From Plicaturopsis crispa FD-325 SS-3 (lineage: Eukaryota; Basidiomycota; Agaricomycetes; Amylocorticiales; Amylocorticiaceae), in NCBI GenBank assembly GCA_000827205.1, contig KN832555.1, positions 342,160 to 406,159 on the forward strand: 64,000 nt of DNA, read 5' to 3'. The stretch's first letter is position 1; every line of letters starts with the position of its first letter. Of this stretch, positions 32,626 through 45,257 are shown in pieces. The notes beneath the pieces are model-generated. The model was given only the letters and a program-made list of their open reading frames with translations. It did not search any database and was not told where the DNA came from. Position numbers and translations under genes: made by a program.

Positions 32626-33423
32626 TTCGCGAGGTTGAGGTATTAGCAGCTAAAGACGTAGAACTCAAACTATGCAGTCAGTGTGTATTGCAAGAGATGC
32701 TGTGAACTTTTACTGGTGCTTACTTGTACTTATACTTTACACAGTTGTCTTGTGGAGTCTAGCGACTCGGACTCCGGAGTCTGGAGAAGAATCTACATAA
32801 AATAGTCCGCGGATGACCTATTTATAAGCAGGCCTGCCGCAGTGACGCAGCCCTCGGCCAGCTTGCTTTGAAACAACGCGAACTAGACGCGAACTTGCGA
32901 AATGCGCATCTCAAGTTCTGTCGTGCCATGGCCACTTATCTATACTTATCAGCGAAGACATCAGCTCCAGATTCTTTGAGTCGCCTACTTATCAGAGAAC
33001 GTCGCACCTTCTGCAGTCTCAAAGACCCTGAGATGGTAGTCAAATGACCTTCTCTGCTGTCCTGTTCAGCGTAATATTTATTCTGGATACCTGGAGAGCC
33101 CGAGCCCGAGCCCGGCACCCACCATACCGACAATCGGACTCGAACTGCATGCACAACCCACTGCCAATCGCAGATTTCCGCCGTGCTCGGATTTTGGTCT
33201 TCCACGGCGACTGCGAATTGATAAAACCCATTCTCAAAAGCGTTCCATGAATGAGAACATTTGATATGGCAACCGTGACAACACTATCATAGTAGGTCTG
33301 CGGTGAGGCACTAACGATAACTGTACGGGGTAGAACAGCGATGTCATTAGCATCCGTATAGACAAACGTTGGGGCAAACAAGAAAATGGCATCGCGAGGC
33401 TTGCCCAACCATCCCCTCGCTCA
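32626..33423. other. Intergenic, no gene recognised
   Basis: Between the dehydrogenase start and a decayed F-box-like copy. It contains a short CCCGAG repeat near 33098-33115. A minus-strand open frame at 33040-33408 shows no recognised domain. Confidence 0.4.
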
Positions 33424-34624
33424 GTCTAGCGATGCGCACTCTCTCCTCCTTGCGAACCGCGGCGAACATCAAGAGGGCCCTCTCCATTTCCGCCGAATTT
33501 TCAATGTGGCCCCCGATGCCAGATGATATTGATGGCGCATTTTAAAAAGGACTCTGGTGAACACAGCGGCGACGGCAAGCGGATATTTGATCAGTGACCG
33601 CCCAAGGGAGATACGGGTGATTGCAATTCGCCCTCGTGGCACCGCTCGCCGCGCAGTCGACAACAAAGGTAGCGTCGAAATCAATGGTCAGATGGTGCAA
33701 GTGCGGGGAGAGTTCTATGAGCTTTACCAGCCCGCGAAGAGTGACGTCTTCCAGGAGGCGCAAGGCAGGCATACTAGAAGCCTCGTCGGGTCGCGCCCCA
33801 GTTCGGCGATAAACGAGGACCAGTCTGGAAGCGAGTTCCCGGAATCGTGCGTATTGAGTACGCAGACCTTGATAGCCTCCAAGCAAGGCTAATGAGAAGG
33901 TTGCAGCATGCGAGCGCAGCTGTCGACTGTTCCAGTGTCGTAGCAGCGCAACGTGAGCGAGCGTAGCTCCAGAAAACGCGCGGACTGGGGGAAATTGGCA
34001 AGCATCTCGAGGTCTTCGAGTGTAGGGTCCCAGCAGAGGTCCATTCGTCGTAGTGTTGTGGCTGTGGAGAGGCTGAGCAGCGTAGGCCCGAGGAATGTCA
34101 TAGACATGAAAGCTACGTGTCGGGATCATCGATATCGGTCATTAGTTTCTTGATATTGCGTACGACGAGGAGAGTTGGGGCGGACAATATCGGCGCGCCA
34201 ACGGCAGACTGGGTGAAGCGAGAGGGGTGTAGGGCGTCCGGGTTGTGTGTATCCTCGGGAAAGGTTCTCAGAGTTTTGACGCGATCCGCATAGCACATGA
34301 GCCTGAACCAATGGTCGGATGTAACGAATTTTTCCTGAGACTGGGAAATATCATGCAGTCTCAATTCCTGGCTCGGGTCCACTACGAGATGGTGATGTTA
34401 CTCGCCAAGTTCTGCCTTAGTAAAGTTCCGAGTCCCGTGTCTTTCCATATGTCTGGGCCCATACAGGCCGATAGTGCAGAGAGGTCATCTAGTTCGCGCC
34501 AAAGAAGATCGATTGTTGGCCCAGAGAAGGTCTCGCACGCCCTAGCAAGCTGTGCTAAGTCGTTGCGAGAAATAACATCCTCCTCAAAGACGGGAATGTC
34601 CAAAATCGAGAGGTAGCGATGCAT
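33424..34624 (-). pseudogene. Decayed F-box-like gene (second family)
   Basis: A relic of the intact gene at 54168-55945. It begins MHRYLSILDIPVFEEDVISR and DLAQLARACETFSGPTIDLL, matching MHRCLSILDVLLAVFEDDVI of the intact gene. The second exon (SQEKFVTSDHWFRLMCYADR) runs to DIDDPDT and then hits a stop at about 34113. Homology resumes in other frames at SMTFLGPTLLSLSTATTLRR, after loss of some 55 codons. It then continues through LRLLEDVTLRGLVKLIELSP and HHLTIDFDATF to remnants of the C-terminus (MFAAVRKEERVRI). Several frame changes and one internal deletion make it non-functional. Confidence 0.7.
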
Positions 34625-35232
34625 TTCTGTCAAGAAGAAGACCCTTGCCAGCGTTGAGGACCATGTTGACGCCATCGAGACATGATGGTCTGCAATTTTC
34701 CATGAAAATGAATATCAAGTTGCAATCTGAGTATTTTGACCGGGACGCGAGACGTGGAGCGGAGGCTATTCCTTTGCCTTGCAAAAATAACAAGCGCAAA
34801 CAAACGAGCTTCCAAATACGATACTGTGTGAGTGTCTGTCATATCTGCGTACAGAAGCCTGTCAGCAGCTGTAAGCAGACATCAAGCCCCTGAGAACTCT
34901 CCATGCTACATCCCTAGCTTTCTGCTACTGTTGCCGCGCTCTACAGGATGGACTCGTAAATATTCTGACATGTCACGCAATAACTAGCGATTTTTCGGAC
35001 GCTATAGGGGCAAAGCACTGTTAACTGATTCTCCTCGGGCTGTCTTTATCGTCGCATGTTTTTATTCACCTTGTCATCCCCGTAAGCAGAAACTGCTAAG
35101 CCGCTGTTAATCCTCCAACAGTCGCCGGGACGTACATGCGCAAAATCGCTATAAAATCGGCTGGGTGCAGCCAATATGATCCAAAAATCAACGCACCTAA
35201 ATCCTCCTCCCCCCTTGTCGCAAGTCTACTAG
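34625..35232. other. Intergenic, no gene recognised
   Basis: Upstream of the decayed F-box-like copy and of the oxidoreductase at 35233. No coding similarity or prominent repeat seen. Confidence 0.4.
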
Positions 35233-36524
35233 ATGTCGTACAAGAAATCCGACGACCGGAAGAACGTGGTCATCGTAGGAGGCGGCCTCGGGGGCACCGG
35301 ACTTGCGAGAGAGCTCTCCGCGAAGCTCAACCCAGCGACGCACAACCTCATCCTCATCAACCCGCGCGGCTACCTTATATACTACACCGCCACCCCGCGC
35401 ATCATCGTCGACCCGTCCTCGCATCTTGAGGACACCGCGTTTATCCCGTACGACAAGCTCTTCGTCAACGGGAACGGCACCCTCAAGCAGGGCACCGTCA
35501 CCAGTATCCAGCAGAACAAGGGTAGCAAGGGCGGCCGCATCGCCCTAGCGAGCGGAGAGGAGATCTTGTACGATGTGCTTGCACTCGCACCGGGGTCAAA
35601 CTGGACGGGTCCCTTGGCCTTCCCAGTGGATCCGAGTGAAGTGACCGCCTTCATAGAGACGTCGCGCGCGCAGTTCAAGGCCGCAAAGCACGTCGTCATC
35701 GCCGGCGGAGGTGCCGTGGGTATCGGTGCGCGTCCCCGCCCTAACATGTTTCTTCAACGTGCTGATTTCCTCGTAGAGATTGCCGGCGAAATCAAGGATA
35801 TCTGGCCGACGAAGAAGGTCACGATAGTGCAGAGCGGCGACATGCTCCTCAGCAAAGCGTTCCCCGAGAGGCTCCGCACCGCCATGGGCCACAACGTCGC
35901 CAAGCGCGGCATAGAGATCGTCTACGGCGACTACATCGACGAGATCCCCGCGCCCGGCGCCGGAACCGTTAAGACGCGCAAGGGCAAGACCATCGAAAGC
36001 GACCTCGTCGTACGTGTCCTCACTTTCTCCAATGCTAGTCCCAATCGCTCATTCCCCGCAGATCAGCGCACGCCGCACCTTGAACACCGAGTTTATCCAG
36101 TCGCTCGGGCCGGATGTGCTGACGCGCGACGGCTACATCCGCGTGCGCCCGACGCTGCAGCTCGTCGGCGCAGACGACATCTTCGCGGTCGGCGACGCCA
36201 TCGACTGGGAGGAGAAGAAGCAGGTTGTGAAGGTGCATGGGCACGTCGCCGTTGCCGTCCCGAACATCCTGAGCTACGTCGCGGGGCAGCCCGTGGCGAA
36301 GCAGTACAAGGGCAGCTTCGAGTTGGCCATCATCACGAACGGAAAGGTGCGTGTTATTTTCGTGTCCATTCAGTCTCCATGTGCGCGTGCTGACGGTGCC
36401 GCAGGGAGGTGGGGTCGGGTACATTGGTATTCTGTGGGGCATCGTAATCGGCGACTGGGCGACGCGCCTCATCAAGTCGAAAGGGCTCCTGTTACCTTTG
36501 GTGCGGAAGGGTCTTGGATATTGA
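35233..36524 (+). CDS. AIF/AMID-like FAD-dependent NAD(P)H oxidoreductase, copy 1
   Basis: Predicted 376-residue protein from four exons: 35233-35725, 35777-36009, 36062-36346 and 36405-36524. It has two dinucleotide-binding motifs: N-terminal KNVVIVGGGLGGTGLARELS for FAD and central KHVVIAGGGAVGIEIAGEIK for NAD(P)H (the latter split by the first intron). The second FAD contact is in DDIFAVGDAIDWEEKKQ. The C-terminus is GYIGILWGIVIGDWATRLIK. This is the pattern of apoptosis-inducing-factor 2/AMID/FSP1-like oxidoreductases, which pass electrons from NAD(P)H to quinones; the substrate here is not known. No N-terminal targeting sequence is evident, so it is probably cytosolic or membrane-peripheral. 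It is a close paralogue of the gene at 59535. Confidence 0.85.
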
Positions 36525-37525
36525 TCTGCATGGCTGTGTATCATGATATTCAGATATGGGAATTCGCAAGTACTTACTTACCAACCTCGTGCGCTCCGTC
36601 TGAGTCCGGTCCATTTCGATTCCTCTGTACGCACGGCAGCATTATAATTGCATTTGGTAGCCCTTTGATCCCGAATGGCGTGCAGTGCTATTAGTACTTG
36701 GCGAAAAACCTCGTCGCGGTCTGTTCGAGACTTGGACCAGCTAAGAGAGTGAGTATATATCCTTTGCGTGTACCTATTGGCATTGCGTCCACGCCAGCCC
36801 ACAGATCTTCAGGTCCTCCAGGAGAGCAACTTGGACGACAGATGGCAGATTTGCCCTGGCCAGTTACGCGTGCTTTTTGGCGAGGAACGTGAAAATTTGA
36901 GCAAGGCTGTGGGAGGGCTCATGGCGAGTCTTTGCATTAATATTGGCGGTAGTGTTTTCTGAGATAACAGCGGCTCACCATGCATCACGGCTACCTACCT
37001 CATGCTGCAAACGTGTGCGTATGTGGCAAGGGCCTGATCTAATCCAGGTCTGATCCCGACCTTGCCGCAAATTATCTTCATCTCGGGGCTTGGAGAGTCC
37101 GGTGCAACTGGTACTTTTGTGCACCTTTATATTTCCAGTGAACAGCGTACGCTGGTAAACTGGATAGCATTGGAATATATGTTGTGTTGTTGCAGCAGGG
37201 AAAGAACAGCGAAGACGCCGCCGCATGTATCGCCACTTGGTGTATCGGGGAGAGCCGAGATCCGATCTGTTCATTCCGAGCCCTGGTAAACTGATCGTGC
37301 CCAGCTGGTTTGTTCGCCGTCCTCACCGAAAGTCATATCTGCTGTCAATATATCGGGCTATCGGACGTCCTCGTGTAGCATTTCTCTGCTGGTTCAAAGT
37401 GCGTATCTTTGCCACCATCTGCATCCGCCGTCCAGTCGCTAAAACATATCTTGTTTCCAGGAATTACCGCCCACTGCTGCTTATACTATACTGCGACCTG
37501 TGATATAGGTACTCCTTGGCCCGGC
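36525..37525. other. Intergenic, no gene recognised
   Basis: About 1 kb between the oxidoreductase and the SAM methyltransferase. Open frames are short and lack domain features. An additional 5' exon of the downstream gene could lie here but was not found. Confidence 0.4.
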
Positions 37526-39889
37526 ATGCTCTACATGCCAGGGCTCGTCTCCGGCCTCGCGGATGCTGACCATGACTCTCCATTTCCCCCCGTGCCGACT
37601 AGGCCTCGCAAGAAGAAAATGGCCCGCCCGGGTACTGCGCCCTCGCGCTTCTCCGCCAACGGCCCCGCAGCCTCGCTCTTCAACGATCCCTCTGCAACAC
37701 CGTCGCTCTTCAGTGCCAAACCTGCGCCGTCGCTAGCGGATACACTCGTAAATGGCTCCGCTTCCGTGCTCAACGGCCGTGCAGGGAGCGTCAAGCGCCA
37801 GGGCACGCGCCAGAAGGAGAACATGTTCGCGCTCAAGCACGGCGCGCGACACCATGCTTTCGACTCGGAGAAGGCGCCATACCCGATGTCGTATGACCGC
37901 CATGTGCTGGAGCTGTGAGTGCTGGCCCATGCGAGCGAAATGGCCGTGGCTGATGGACTTCACGACGGGCAGGCAGAACCTGGACCGAGCCGTATTCCAA
38001 TACCTCAAGGGCAGCGTATCGTTCGTCGACTTCAAGGATGGTGTTCCGGAGCGCTCACTAGATCTCGGATGTGGGGTATGTCCCTACTACATTGTCGCCT
38101 CCGTCAACAGCTTCACGGAATTAACATGTGAAATATTTGCGTAGTCTGGTGCGTGGGCAATCGACGCTGCCAAAGAGTGGCCGGACTGTCATTTCGTGCG
38201 CATTGCTACATCTATGGTGGCGATAAAGACGCTAACGCGCTAGTCCTCAACGGCATGCAGGTTGGCATCGATCTTGTAAATGTGCAATTACCAACATATA
38301 TGCTCCCGGAATCGATAGCAAAACGCATATCATGGGTGCACGGAAACTTGTACGTGTTCCTCATTCGCTGCTGCCCATACGAGTTTTATTTACATGTTTT
38401 GGCGCACACAGTTTGACGACCAAGTTGCCGTTCGATGACGACGAATTCGACCATGTGCATATCGCTTCTATTGCGCGAGGTGTACCCGAAAACAAGGTGA
38501 TACCTCTTTCGAGCTCTTAGCGTTGTGCGCCTAAACCGTGTCCTCAGTGGAATGTTCTATTTGACGAAGTGAACCGGGTGCTGCGACCAGGCGGCATCGT
38601 CGAGGTTCACGAACAAGGTCTTCTACTTGTTCTATCTTTGCAGCCACATGTCTCACGCTGCGTGCTATAGATATAATATTCCCTACCCTTCCACGGTGGT
38701 TCACCGCACCACTCCGTGTACGAACACGGCGCGCAGACTCGATTTACAGACCGAATGGGCCTCCTCCACCTGTCCATAACGATACACGGAATCAGCCAGC
38801 GCATGACCATGCGCTACTCGAGTCGCTCTTCAATTCTGTCTTCGAATCTCGATTTATAAGTCGACGACCTACCGGTGAGTCTCTCGTTAATGCACAAGCC
38901 ATCTGGATATCTGATTCGTGTCGTTCAGCTGTGTTGCCCATATATTTCACTCCTTATTTCCGACAGGTCATATCCTCGCCAGTCATCAATTTTCCTATGC
39001 CTTCATTACCACCTTTACCTCCGCTTCCCGAACAGCTCATCACTCCAGATCCCTTGACTGCCAACCTCGAAGCATCCGAGGAGGACTTCCTGAATGGCCT
39101 GCACAACGGCTCATCGTCCATACGCACCCGTCCAGCATCGTTATCAGTATCCTCCACCGCCTCTGCAGCCTCTACCGCCGCGTCGACAAATCCATCCCTC
39201 CTCAGCGCAGGACACATAACGCCGTCCGCCTCCGACACCATCGCGTCCAAGGCAAGCGTGTCAATGACCACCCTAAATTCACAGTCCTCCACCTCATCGG
39301 ACAAGGAGAACGGCTCGCGCAGGAGCCGCTTCGTGGACGGGAACGCCGCGGCGGACAGCACGTCCCTCGGCGGCTTCTCGCACGCGCGGCTGTTGATGCC
39401 CGTGGAGTCGATGATGCAGCTCAACGAAGAGCGCACGCTGGCGATGCACCTGTACCACTCTTACCAGAGCGTGCTCGCGTGCCAGGAGAGCATGTGGGAG
39501 GTGCTGAAGGACTTAATCCTGAATAAGAAGGAGGAGCTTGTGGCGCTGGGGTGGGATGATGACGAGGAGCTTGAGGAGCTCCAGAGCCGGAAGAAATTTG
39601 AACTGCTGGTGGACAGATATCGCACGTAAGACAAGTCTCTGTCCTCTCATCGCGCGCCAGACTGACACTTCGTTGCAGCGATATGCAAGCGAGAGTGTCG
39701 TTATGGTGCTCGCTGACAGAGATGGGGTGGACCCTCCCCCCGCGCGAGCCGCTATCGAAAGCAGAGCTCCTGGAGGAGGAGCGTGTTCACCAAGCCATGC
39801 TCGAGGGGCGGCGGCACGCAGTAGAGGAGGACTTCGAGCAGGTCTGCCGCTCCATGCGCGTCATGGTCGGCTTCAAAGGCTCTAGCTAA
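37526..39889 (+). CDS. SAM-dependent methyltransferase with long C-terminal extension
   Basis: Multi-exon protein of roughly 600-650 residues. It opens MLYMPGLVSGLADADHDSPF, then a Lys/Arg- and Ser/Ala-rich segment. The class I SAM fold starts at SFVDFKDGVPERSLDLGCG, joined to SGAWAIDAAKEWPDCHFV and GIDLVNVQLPTYMLPESIAK (motifs I and post-I). It continues KLPFDDDEFDHVHIASIARG and NVLFDEVNRVLRPGGIVEVH. After an intron comes a long low-complexity region rich in Ser/Pro (FPMPSLPPLPPLPEQ, SLSVSSTASAASTAASTN). A helical end follows: NEERTLAMHLYHSYQSVLAC, then DDDEELEELQSRKKFELLVD, MGWTLPPREPLSK and a stop at 39889. The target is unknown. Splice phases were checked at most junctions, and the start at 37526 is the first suitable ATG. 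Confidence 0.7.
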
Positions 39890-40373
39890 GCCGCCACTCC
39901 CTCCCGCTCCCGTCATTCCTTTCATATTTTTGGGCTTGGATTGCAGTCATTCGGATTCCCGTTATACCGTGCGTGGGGCGCCGAAATTGATACCGTACAT
40001 TATTGCTGCTGACTCTCGGGCCCCGTCCCCTCATGTTCCATGGACCTCCCTCTCGGATAGATTTGCATGTCTGTATTATATACCTCGCTGTGCGCAATGC
40101 TCTGTACTGTCGCTATAATTGCAGAATGTACTCCTTACAGTTGACCAACCGTTTCCTATATCTTATTTGCCTTGCACACCAAACCTGTATACTGACTGGA
40201 AGCATACAACAGTCCTGGCACGATTCGTTGACTCTTCATGTTTCCTGCTTCCTTCTTCAGACATATTTACCCCCTATGATCTTCCACCAGTCTTCCACCA
40301 AGTCTCGACAGACTGAGCATGCTCTCTTTACTGTTCTGAGAGCCAGCACAGTACATACCTTCGTTGCCGCAAT
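39890..40373. other. Intergenic, no gene recognised
   Basis: 3' region of the methyltransferase and 5' region of the coiled-coil gene at 40374. Pyrimidine-rich in its second half. Confidence 0.4.
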
Positions 40374-41462
40374 ATGCTCGGGCACTGGTTCAACAAACCA
40401 GAAGAAACCACAGCGGACACAGCTCCAAAATCCTCAACGTCGTTGCCCCCGCAGCATGTCCCCCAACCTGTCCCTGACAGCGCTGCTAATCCACCCGAAC
40501 GCGCCTTCTCTACTCCCCACGATGCCGCCCTAGCTGCTCTCGTTGGGAAGACCAGGACCGACGCACCAGCCGGAGATGCGCTATCGACGTCAGAGACGTT
40601 AGGCGAAGGCTTCAGGCCAGGCTACAACTCGGCCATGGCACACTCCTCATCCACGCACACGCATAACCTCTCCTCCGCATTTCTACCCCCGCTTTCCCCT
40701 GGAGACGATGCCGGGAACAACGAGAAAGACGAATTACTCCATGATCCATTCACCGGCGCAGAGCTGGGCATTCTGCATAATGCGGACGCGACGGATGACG
40801 AGGGGCTGTGGACACATCTTGCACGTGTGTCGGAATTGCAGAGTGAAATCGCCGGCCTTCACGTCGCAATGGAGGGTGTGGGTGGTGAGGGGCGACGCGC
40901 TGACGTCGATGTGGGTGTACGAGTCGGCGCAGAGGTGGCGGAGGAGGACGAGGAAGCTGAAGGCCATCGGAGACGGGAGAACGAGTTTGCAAAACTAACA
41001 GATAAATTTACCGGGCGCAAGGATCGAATAGACGAGATCATGAACAAAGTACGCATGCTCTTTAAAGATCTCAACTAATTCACTAATCTTCGGTGTGGTG
41101 TTGATTAGCTAGACGCTCTCTCACAAGAGGTCACTCTATTTCACAGTCTTATCACGCCGACCATCGAATTCTCCTCCAACCCAAGCACTCGCAATAATAC
41201 GAACGATAGCTCTAATACCTCCAGACCTATCCCGCAGTCCGCCCTCTCGAAGCCTACCCCGCGCTCCTCTAAGCCCGGGCATCAGTCGACTGCGCTGTCC
41301 CCACCGCATATGTCGAATATACATCCTACGCCCGCGCCCGTACAGATGGCAAGCCCTCCGCTATCGCTCGCCGTTCCTCCACCAATGTTTGGTGAGCATG
41401 GGCGACACGACGGCCTCATAGAGAGCCCGATATCTGTCGGAGGGTCTTCTGCGGGCGAATGA
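40374..41462 (+). CDS. Uncharacterised coiled-coil protein
   Basis: Predicted 342-residue protein from two exons (40374-41048, 41109-41462) that join in frame across a 60-nt intron (EIMNK, then LDALSQEVTLFHSLITPTIE). The N-terminus is Pro/Ser/Ala-rich and probably disordered. The middle has helices (LWTHLARVSELQSEIAGLHV, then ENEFAKLTDKFTGRKDRIDE) likely to form a coiled coil continuing over the splice. The C-terminus is Ser/Pro-rich (SKPTPRSSKPGHQSTALSPP) and ends SPISVGGSSAGE. I do not recognise the family. The lengthening of the helix by splicing supports the two-exon model over the single-exon frame, which ends within the intron. Confidence 0.6.
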
Positions 41463-41615
41463 TGCATGATGTGCCGAGAGTTGGACTCTTTTTTCTACAG
41501 GATCGGAATGCCTACACTCCCATGGACCTTGTACGAGTACAGTAAGTAATAACTAATATAAAACAAATATCCCCTCGACATGCAATAGAAACGACAATGA
41601 TCCAAGACACGCTCA

Positions 41616-42458
41616 TTAGGTATGTGCATGATCACCACCAGGCGTCAGCCGTGTCCTCTCAACGGCCAAGATACTGATGACGATGTGGTCGAAATACTTT
41701 TGCCCCTCCGGCATCACCGTGAGCTCCGCCATCTGCGGTGCAACACCATGTTTGCGAAGAAGAGTGCGCGGTGTGAATTTCGCGAGGACGACATCCGAGC
41801 GTTTAGGCGCACTGTTGGGGGCGAACACTGCGCGATAGCAAGTAGCGGACTTGACATGTCCCGTCTTTTGCCACTGCCAGCAGAGAGGGTTTTGGACGTA
41901 TCGCCAGTACCACGTCTATGGAACGGTGTCCGCGCGTGATTGAGCAACAGGTCATGCGGGAGCGGTACGTAGAGGGAACACTCACGCTGTTATCGCTCAC
42001 GACATAGTTGCGCGCAAATATAAGCGCGCTGGACAGGATGGCCTCGGACCCGCGTATACACACTGTGCCGACGTTCGCCGATTTCCCCGTCCTATCCGCT
42101 TCGATTAACAGAGGTGTGTAACAGCGATCATTGCATACGTGGACGTACTCGAAGTCGCCCACTTCCTCTCCGTTCTCCGTCCCGCCCCTCCGGATCGTCG
42201 TGATGTAGGAGCTCGGGATGAAGCAGTTCATCGAGACGGATATATGGTATTTGGGGCGCGTATCCGCTACTGTCGCGGGTGGAACGAGTATCATGGAGTT
42301 TGTCCCCGCCAGAGGCGAGAATTGGTATGTGAGGGGTACGATGGGTACTGGTGCGTCCTCATACCTGACAATGACGCGTAAGAAATTTGAGCCGCTGCTG
42401 AGCGCTAGACCGCTCACCGTGGCGGATCCTCCTGCTCCAGTGGGTTAATGTTTGACAT
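41616..42458 (-). CDS. DUF6593-like basidiomycete protein
   Basis: Predicted protein starting MSNINPLEQEDPPRYEDAPV at the ATG of 42458 after a short first exon. It continues TYQFSPLAGTNSMILVPPAT, then KYHISVSMNCFIPSSYITTI and ANVGTVCIRGSEAILSSALI. The last part reads LCWQWQKTGHVKSATCYRAV, SDVVLAKFTPRTLLRKHGVA and MAELTVMPEGQKYFDHIVIS, ending at 41616. The order (beta-rich core, a W-x-W segment, then an 'AKFTP' turn and a hydrophobic last strand) resembles the DUF6593 family that is abundant in mushrooms and has no known function. The internal intron boundaries between about 42130 and 41880 are not fully resolved. Confidence 0.55.
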
Positions 42459-42833
42459 TGGTGGTGTCGGCGCCATTTCAGCGATGACTGCATACGCCGA
42501 GAGTTGTGAGTACTCATATACTCATAAATGAACGGACAACGTACGGTGCTGATGCACAGGGTCCACACGTTGAGGCAGTGCCAGTCCAGTGTACAGCAAC
42601 ACGCTCAGGCCTGATCACAAACTATTCTCTCATCAAGCGGCATGAGGAACATGGGTTCTCTCAGTGATGTATGTGCATTCGCTGTGAGTAACACGCTGTA
42701 ACACAGAGCACGGATATTAAATTAATCAGTATAAGGTATCGAGATCTTAGAACATCACAGTCAGATAATACCACATAAATTCATGACAGAGCAGGACAGA
42801 GCCCGCATCCAACGCTTTCACAGAGACATGTTC
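42459..42833. other. Intergenic, no gene recognised
   Basis: 5' side of the DUF6593-like gene and 3' side of VTA1. Nothing further seen. Confidence 0.4.
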
Positions 42834-44470
42834 TCAGAGACGCATGCCAAGGACTTCCAGCGCGCTCAGCAACTCCCGCCGCGCCTGCGCAGCGTCTTCA
42901 TAATCAAGCGCACTGATCGCGAAGCGGCAGTGTCTCTGGGCACGGGCGATCTGCTGTGGCGAAAGCTCAGGGTCCGGCTCTTCTTCGTAGGGCGGCGCGG
43001 ACGGAATAGCAGCGGGCTGCACAGCCGGTGGAGAGGGCGGGAGAGGCGGCTGAGAAGGCAGAGTGGGTGTGGGAAGTGAAGGCGTAGACGGCACAGACGG
43101 AGAGCGGGAAGGTGGCAGCGGGGTCACCGCTGGGTCGGGTGGCGACAGCGACGAGAAGAGCGGGCCGTTGGGGTAGGGCGGCCGAAGTCCCATCGTGCTT
43201 CCAGCGCCGTTCCCAGATCCCGCACCATAATCAGGCGATACAGCCGCGCCTGGCCTGGAGTAAGCGCCGCCTGCATTGTGGTCATTCGTGGTAGGATACG
43301 GGTATCCGTCCCTCGCGTAGCGCGCGGGCTGTACTTCGTTCTCTTCCGAGCCCTCTTCGCTCCCAGACCCGCCAATGGCGTTCTTGAGTCTACTGCTTCC
43401 ACTGCGCCTTTTGTTCCGCACGGGCGTCTCGTCAAACATGTCCGAACCGGGGCCGTATGAGGATCCGGGCGTGGCTGCGGTGCTCCACGTACCCTCCCCG
43501 CCGTCGCCTCCGCGAGGGGGAGTCTGAGGCGCGTAGGGGCGAGCCGGAGGGCGAAGGGAGTGTGCCTGGGGTGGCGGGGGAGACACGCGTTTAGGGGAGG
43601 CGGAGCTGCGCCTGGGTGGGGATGCATTGCCTTTGGGCGGAGATATGCTACGCCTTCGCGGGGACCTAGGAGGAGACGAAGAGGGAGCCATTCCAGGGAC
43701 CCTTGGTAGGTCGAACGCTGGCATGCCCGGCGAGGTAGAATGGGTGGGTATTTCGGCATATGGCACGAAGCCGGCGGGCGGCGAAGGCAGTGCGTCGGGT
43801 GGGGGAGGAGGGGGTAGCGTCGCCTCAGGAATTGCAGGACCTGAGATAGGTTTGCGGTTTTCGCGGAGGGCGCGTGCGATGTCTACAGCCTTCCATTTTG
43901 CGTACTTGATCTTTTCCTCTATCTGTGCGCGGTACACAATTCGTCAGCTTTGTGGAACAAAAGCGACGTCGCGATTATTACTCACCCCTTCGTCTATAGC
44001 ATCAGGCCAGTTGCCCGCCAGTACTTCCAGGAAGTGTGCGGCGGCGTGAAACTTCTTCGCAGTTCCTCGTCCCCACTCCCCTTTCCTGTCTTCATCGTCG
44101 GCGCGTGCGAATACGCGCAGGGCGAAGTTCTCGACGTATGCCGCCGCCGCCGGCTCCGAAGAGATGGCGTCGTTTGGCTCAATGGCAACTTTCATGAGCT
44201 CGAGCGTCGTGAGGAGGGAAGAGAGGATCGACCGCACTGCGGGCGTCGGTGGTAGTGAGATGCCAACTTGGGCGGCGTGATATGCACCTGTTTCCCTTGG
44301 TTAGCACGTCGGTTTAGTGAAAGAAAGGCGACTGCACACGCACACCAGTATGCAATAACAGGGTCCTTGAACTTGAGTTCGTCTGCGCGTTGGAGGAAAG
44401 GGACAACAGCCTTCATTTCAGGTGGGATTGGAGGTAGCTCGAGCAAGCGCTCTTGGGTGGGAGGGGCCAT
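42834..44470 (-). CDS. vta1: Vacuolar protein sorting-associated protein Vta1
   Basis: ESCRT-associated cofactor of the Vps4 ATPase in the multivesicular-body pathway. It has 505 residues from three exons: 44470-44344, 44287-43986 and 43922-42834. The N-terminal MIT-like domain reads PPEMKAVVPFLQRADELKFK, then DPVIAYWCAYHAAQVGISLP, GTAKKFHAAAHFLEVLAGNW and IEEKIKYAKWKAVDIARALR. A long Pro/Ser-rich linker separates it from the short C-terminal VSL domain SPQQIARAQRHCRFAISALD, then YEDAAQARRELLSALEVLG, which binds Vps4 in known members. The linker is longer than in yeast Vta1. Both introns are supported by unbroken homology across the splices. Confidence 0.9.
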
Positions 44471-45257
44471 TTTGGGGCGAGTGGTGTTGGGTGAGTGGCG
44501 ACGGAGTAGGGAGACAAGCTGGTTTTATAGGATAGGGCAAGAATAGAGAATGAGCGCCGCAGCAAGCACCGGATGACTCCAGCTAGTGCGTCTGTTTGCA
44601 CGAGTACAATCAGATCCGCCGCCTCGCGGTATACTGCAGTTGGGGCTGATGAGCGTCAAAGGGAAAACGCGGACACGAGAAAAGCAGTCGGCGGGCGGTG
44701 TCCGTTGTTGTGTTTGAGCCCTTGGAGCGTGTCTGTGATTAAGTAGGACCGTGTAGGCCTGCACGTTTCCTGGAGCAAGGACAAAGGGAGTTCACCGAGC
44801 TCAAACGGCTTTCTCAAAGCGTAGATATCGTAGTGTAATGGGGTGCAATCCAGGAAATGGAAAGGTAGCCAGGAAGCGAAACGGTGCGAAAGCAAAGTCG
44901 GTGTCTTCGAAAAGGGAACGATGCAACTCAACGCTCGCGATTGCGCGTCATTCAAGTGCCACTCTTTCAAATGAAGACACCGTCTTGCCGCGATACAATA
45001 TCGATTTGCCCACAGAGATGGTTATCGGACACCAGCAGACCTCGCGAAAATGCCTCAAATACATCGACTTTGGAATCTGCGAACAATAGTGAGACCCGGA
45101 TCCTAGCAGTAAGATCCTCCCTCGACGCGCGCCATCACCGCGCGCGATCCTCGTGGCGTTTCAAAAAGCAATGTCTCCAATTTTGTAGGCGCTAGCAGTG
45201 CACCGTGGGGCACAATAAGCCAAGGGCCGCATGAATAGGCATCCGCAGGCAGATGCA
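44471..45257. other. Intergenic, no gene recognised
   Basis: Between VTA1 and RRP1. Short open frames lack domain signals. Confidence 0.4.

Noticed and set aside
33090-33175. Possible tRNA on the minus strand (GTTCGAGTCC-like T-loop)
   Set aside because: The flanking bases do not form a T-stem, and no acceptor or anticodon stem could be paired.
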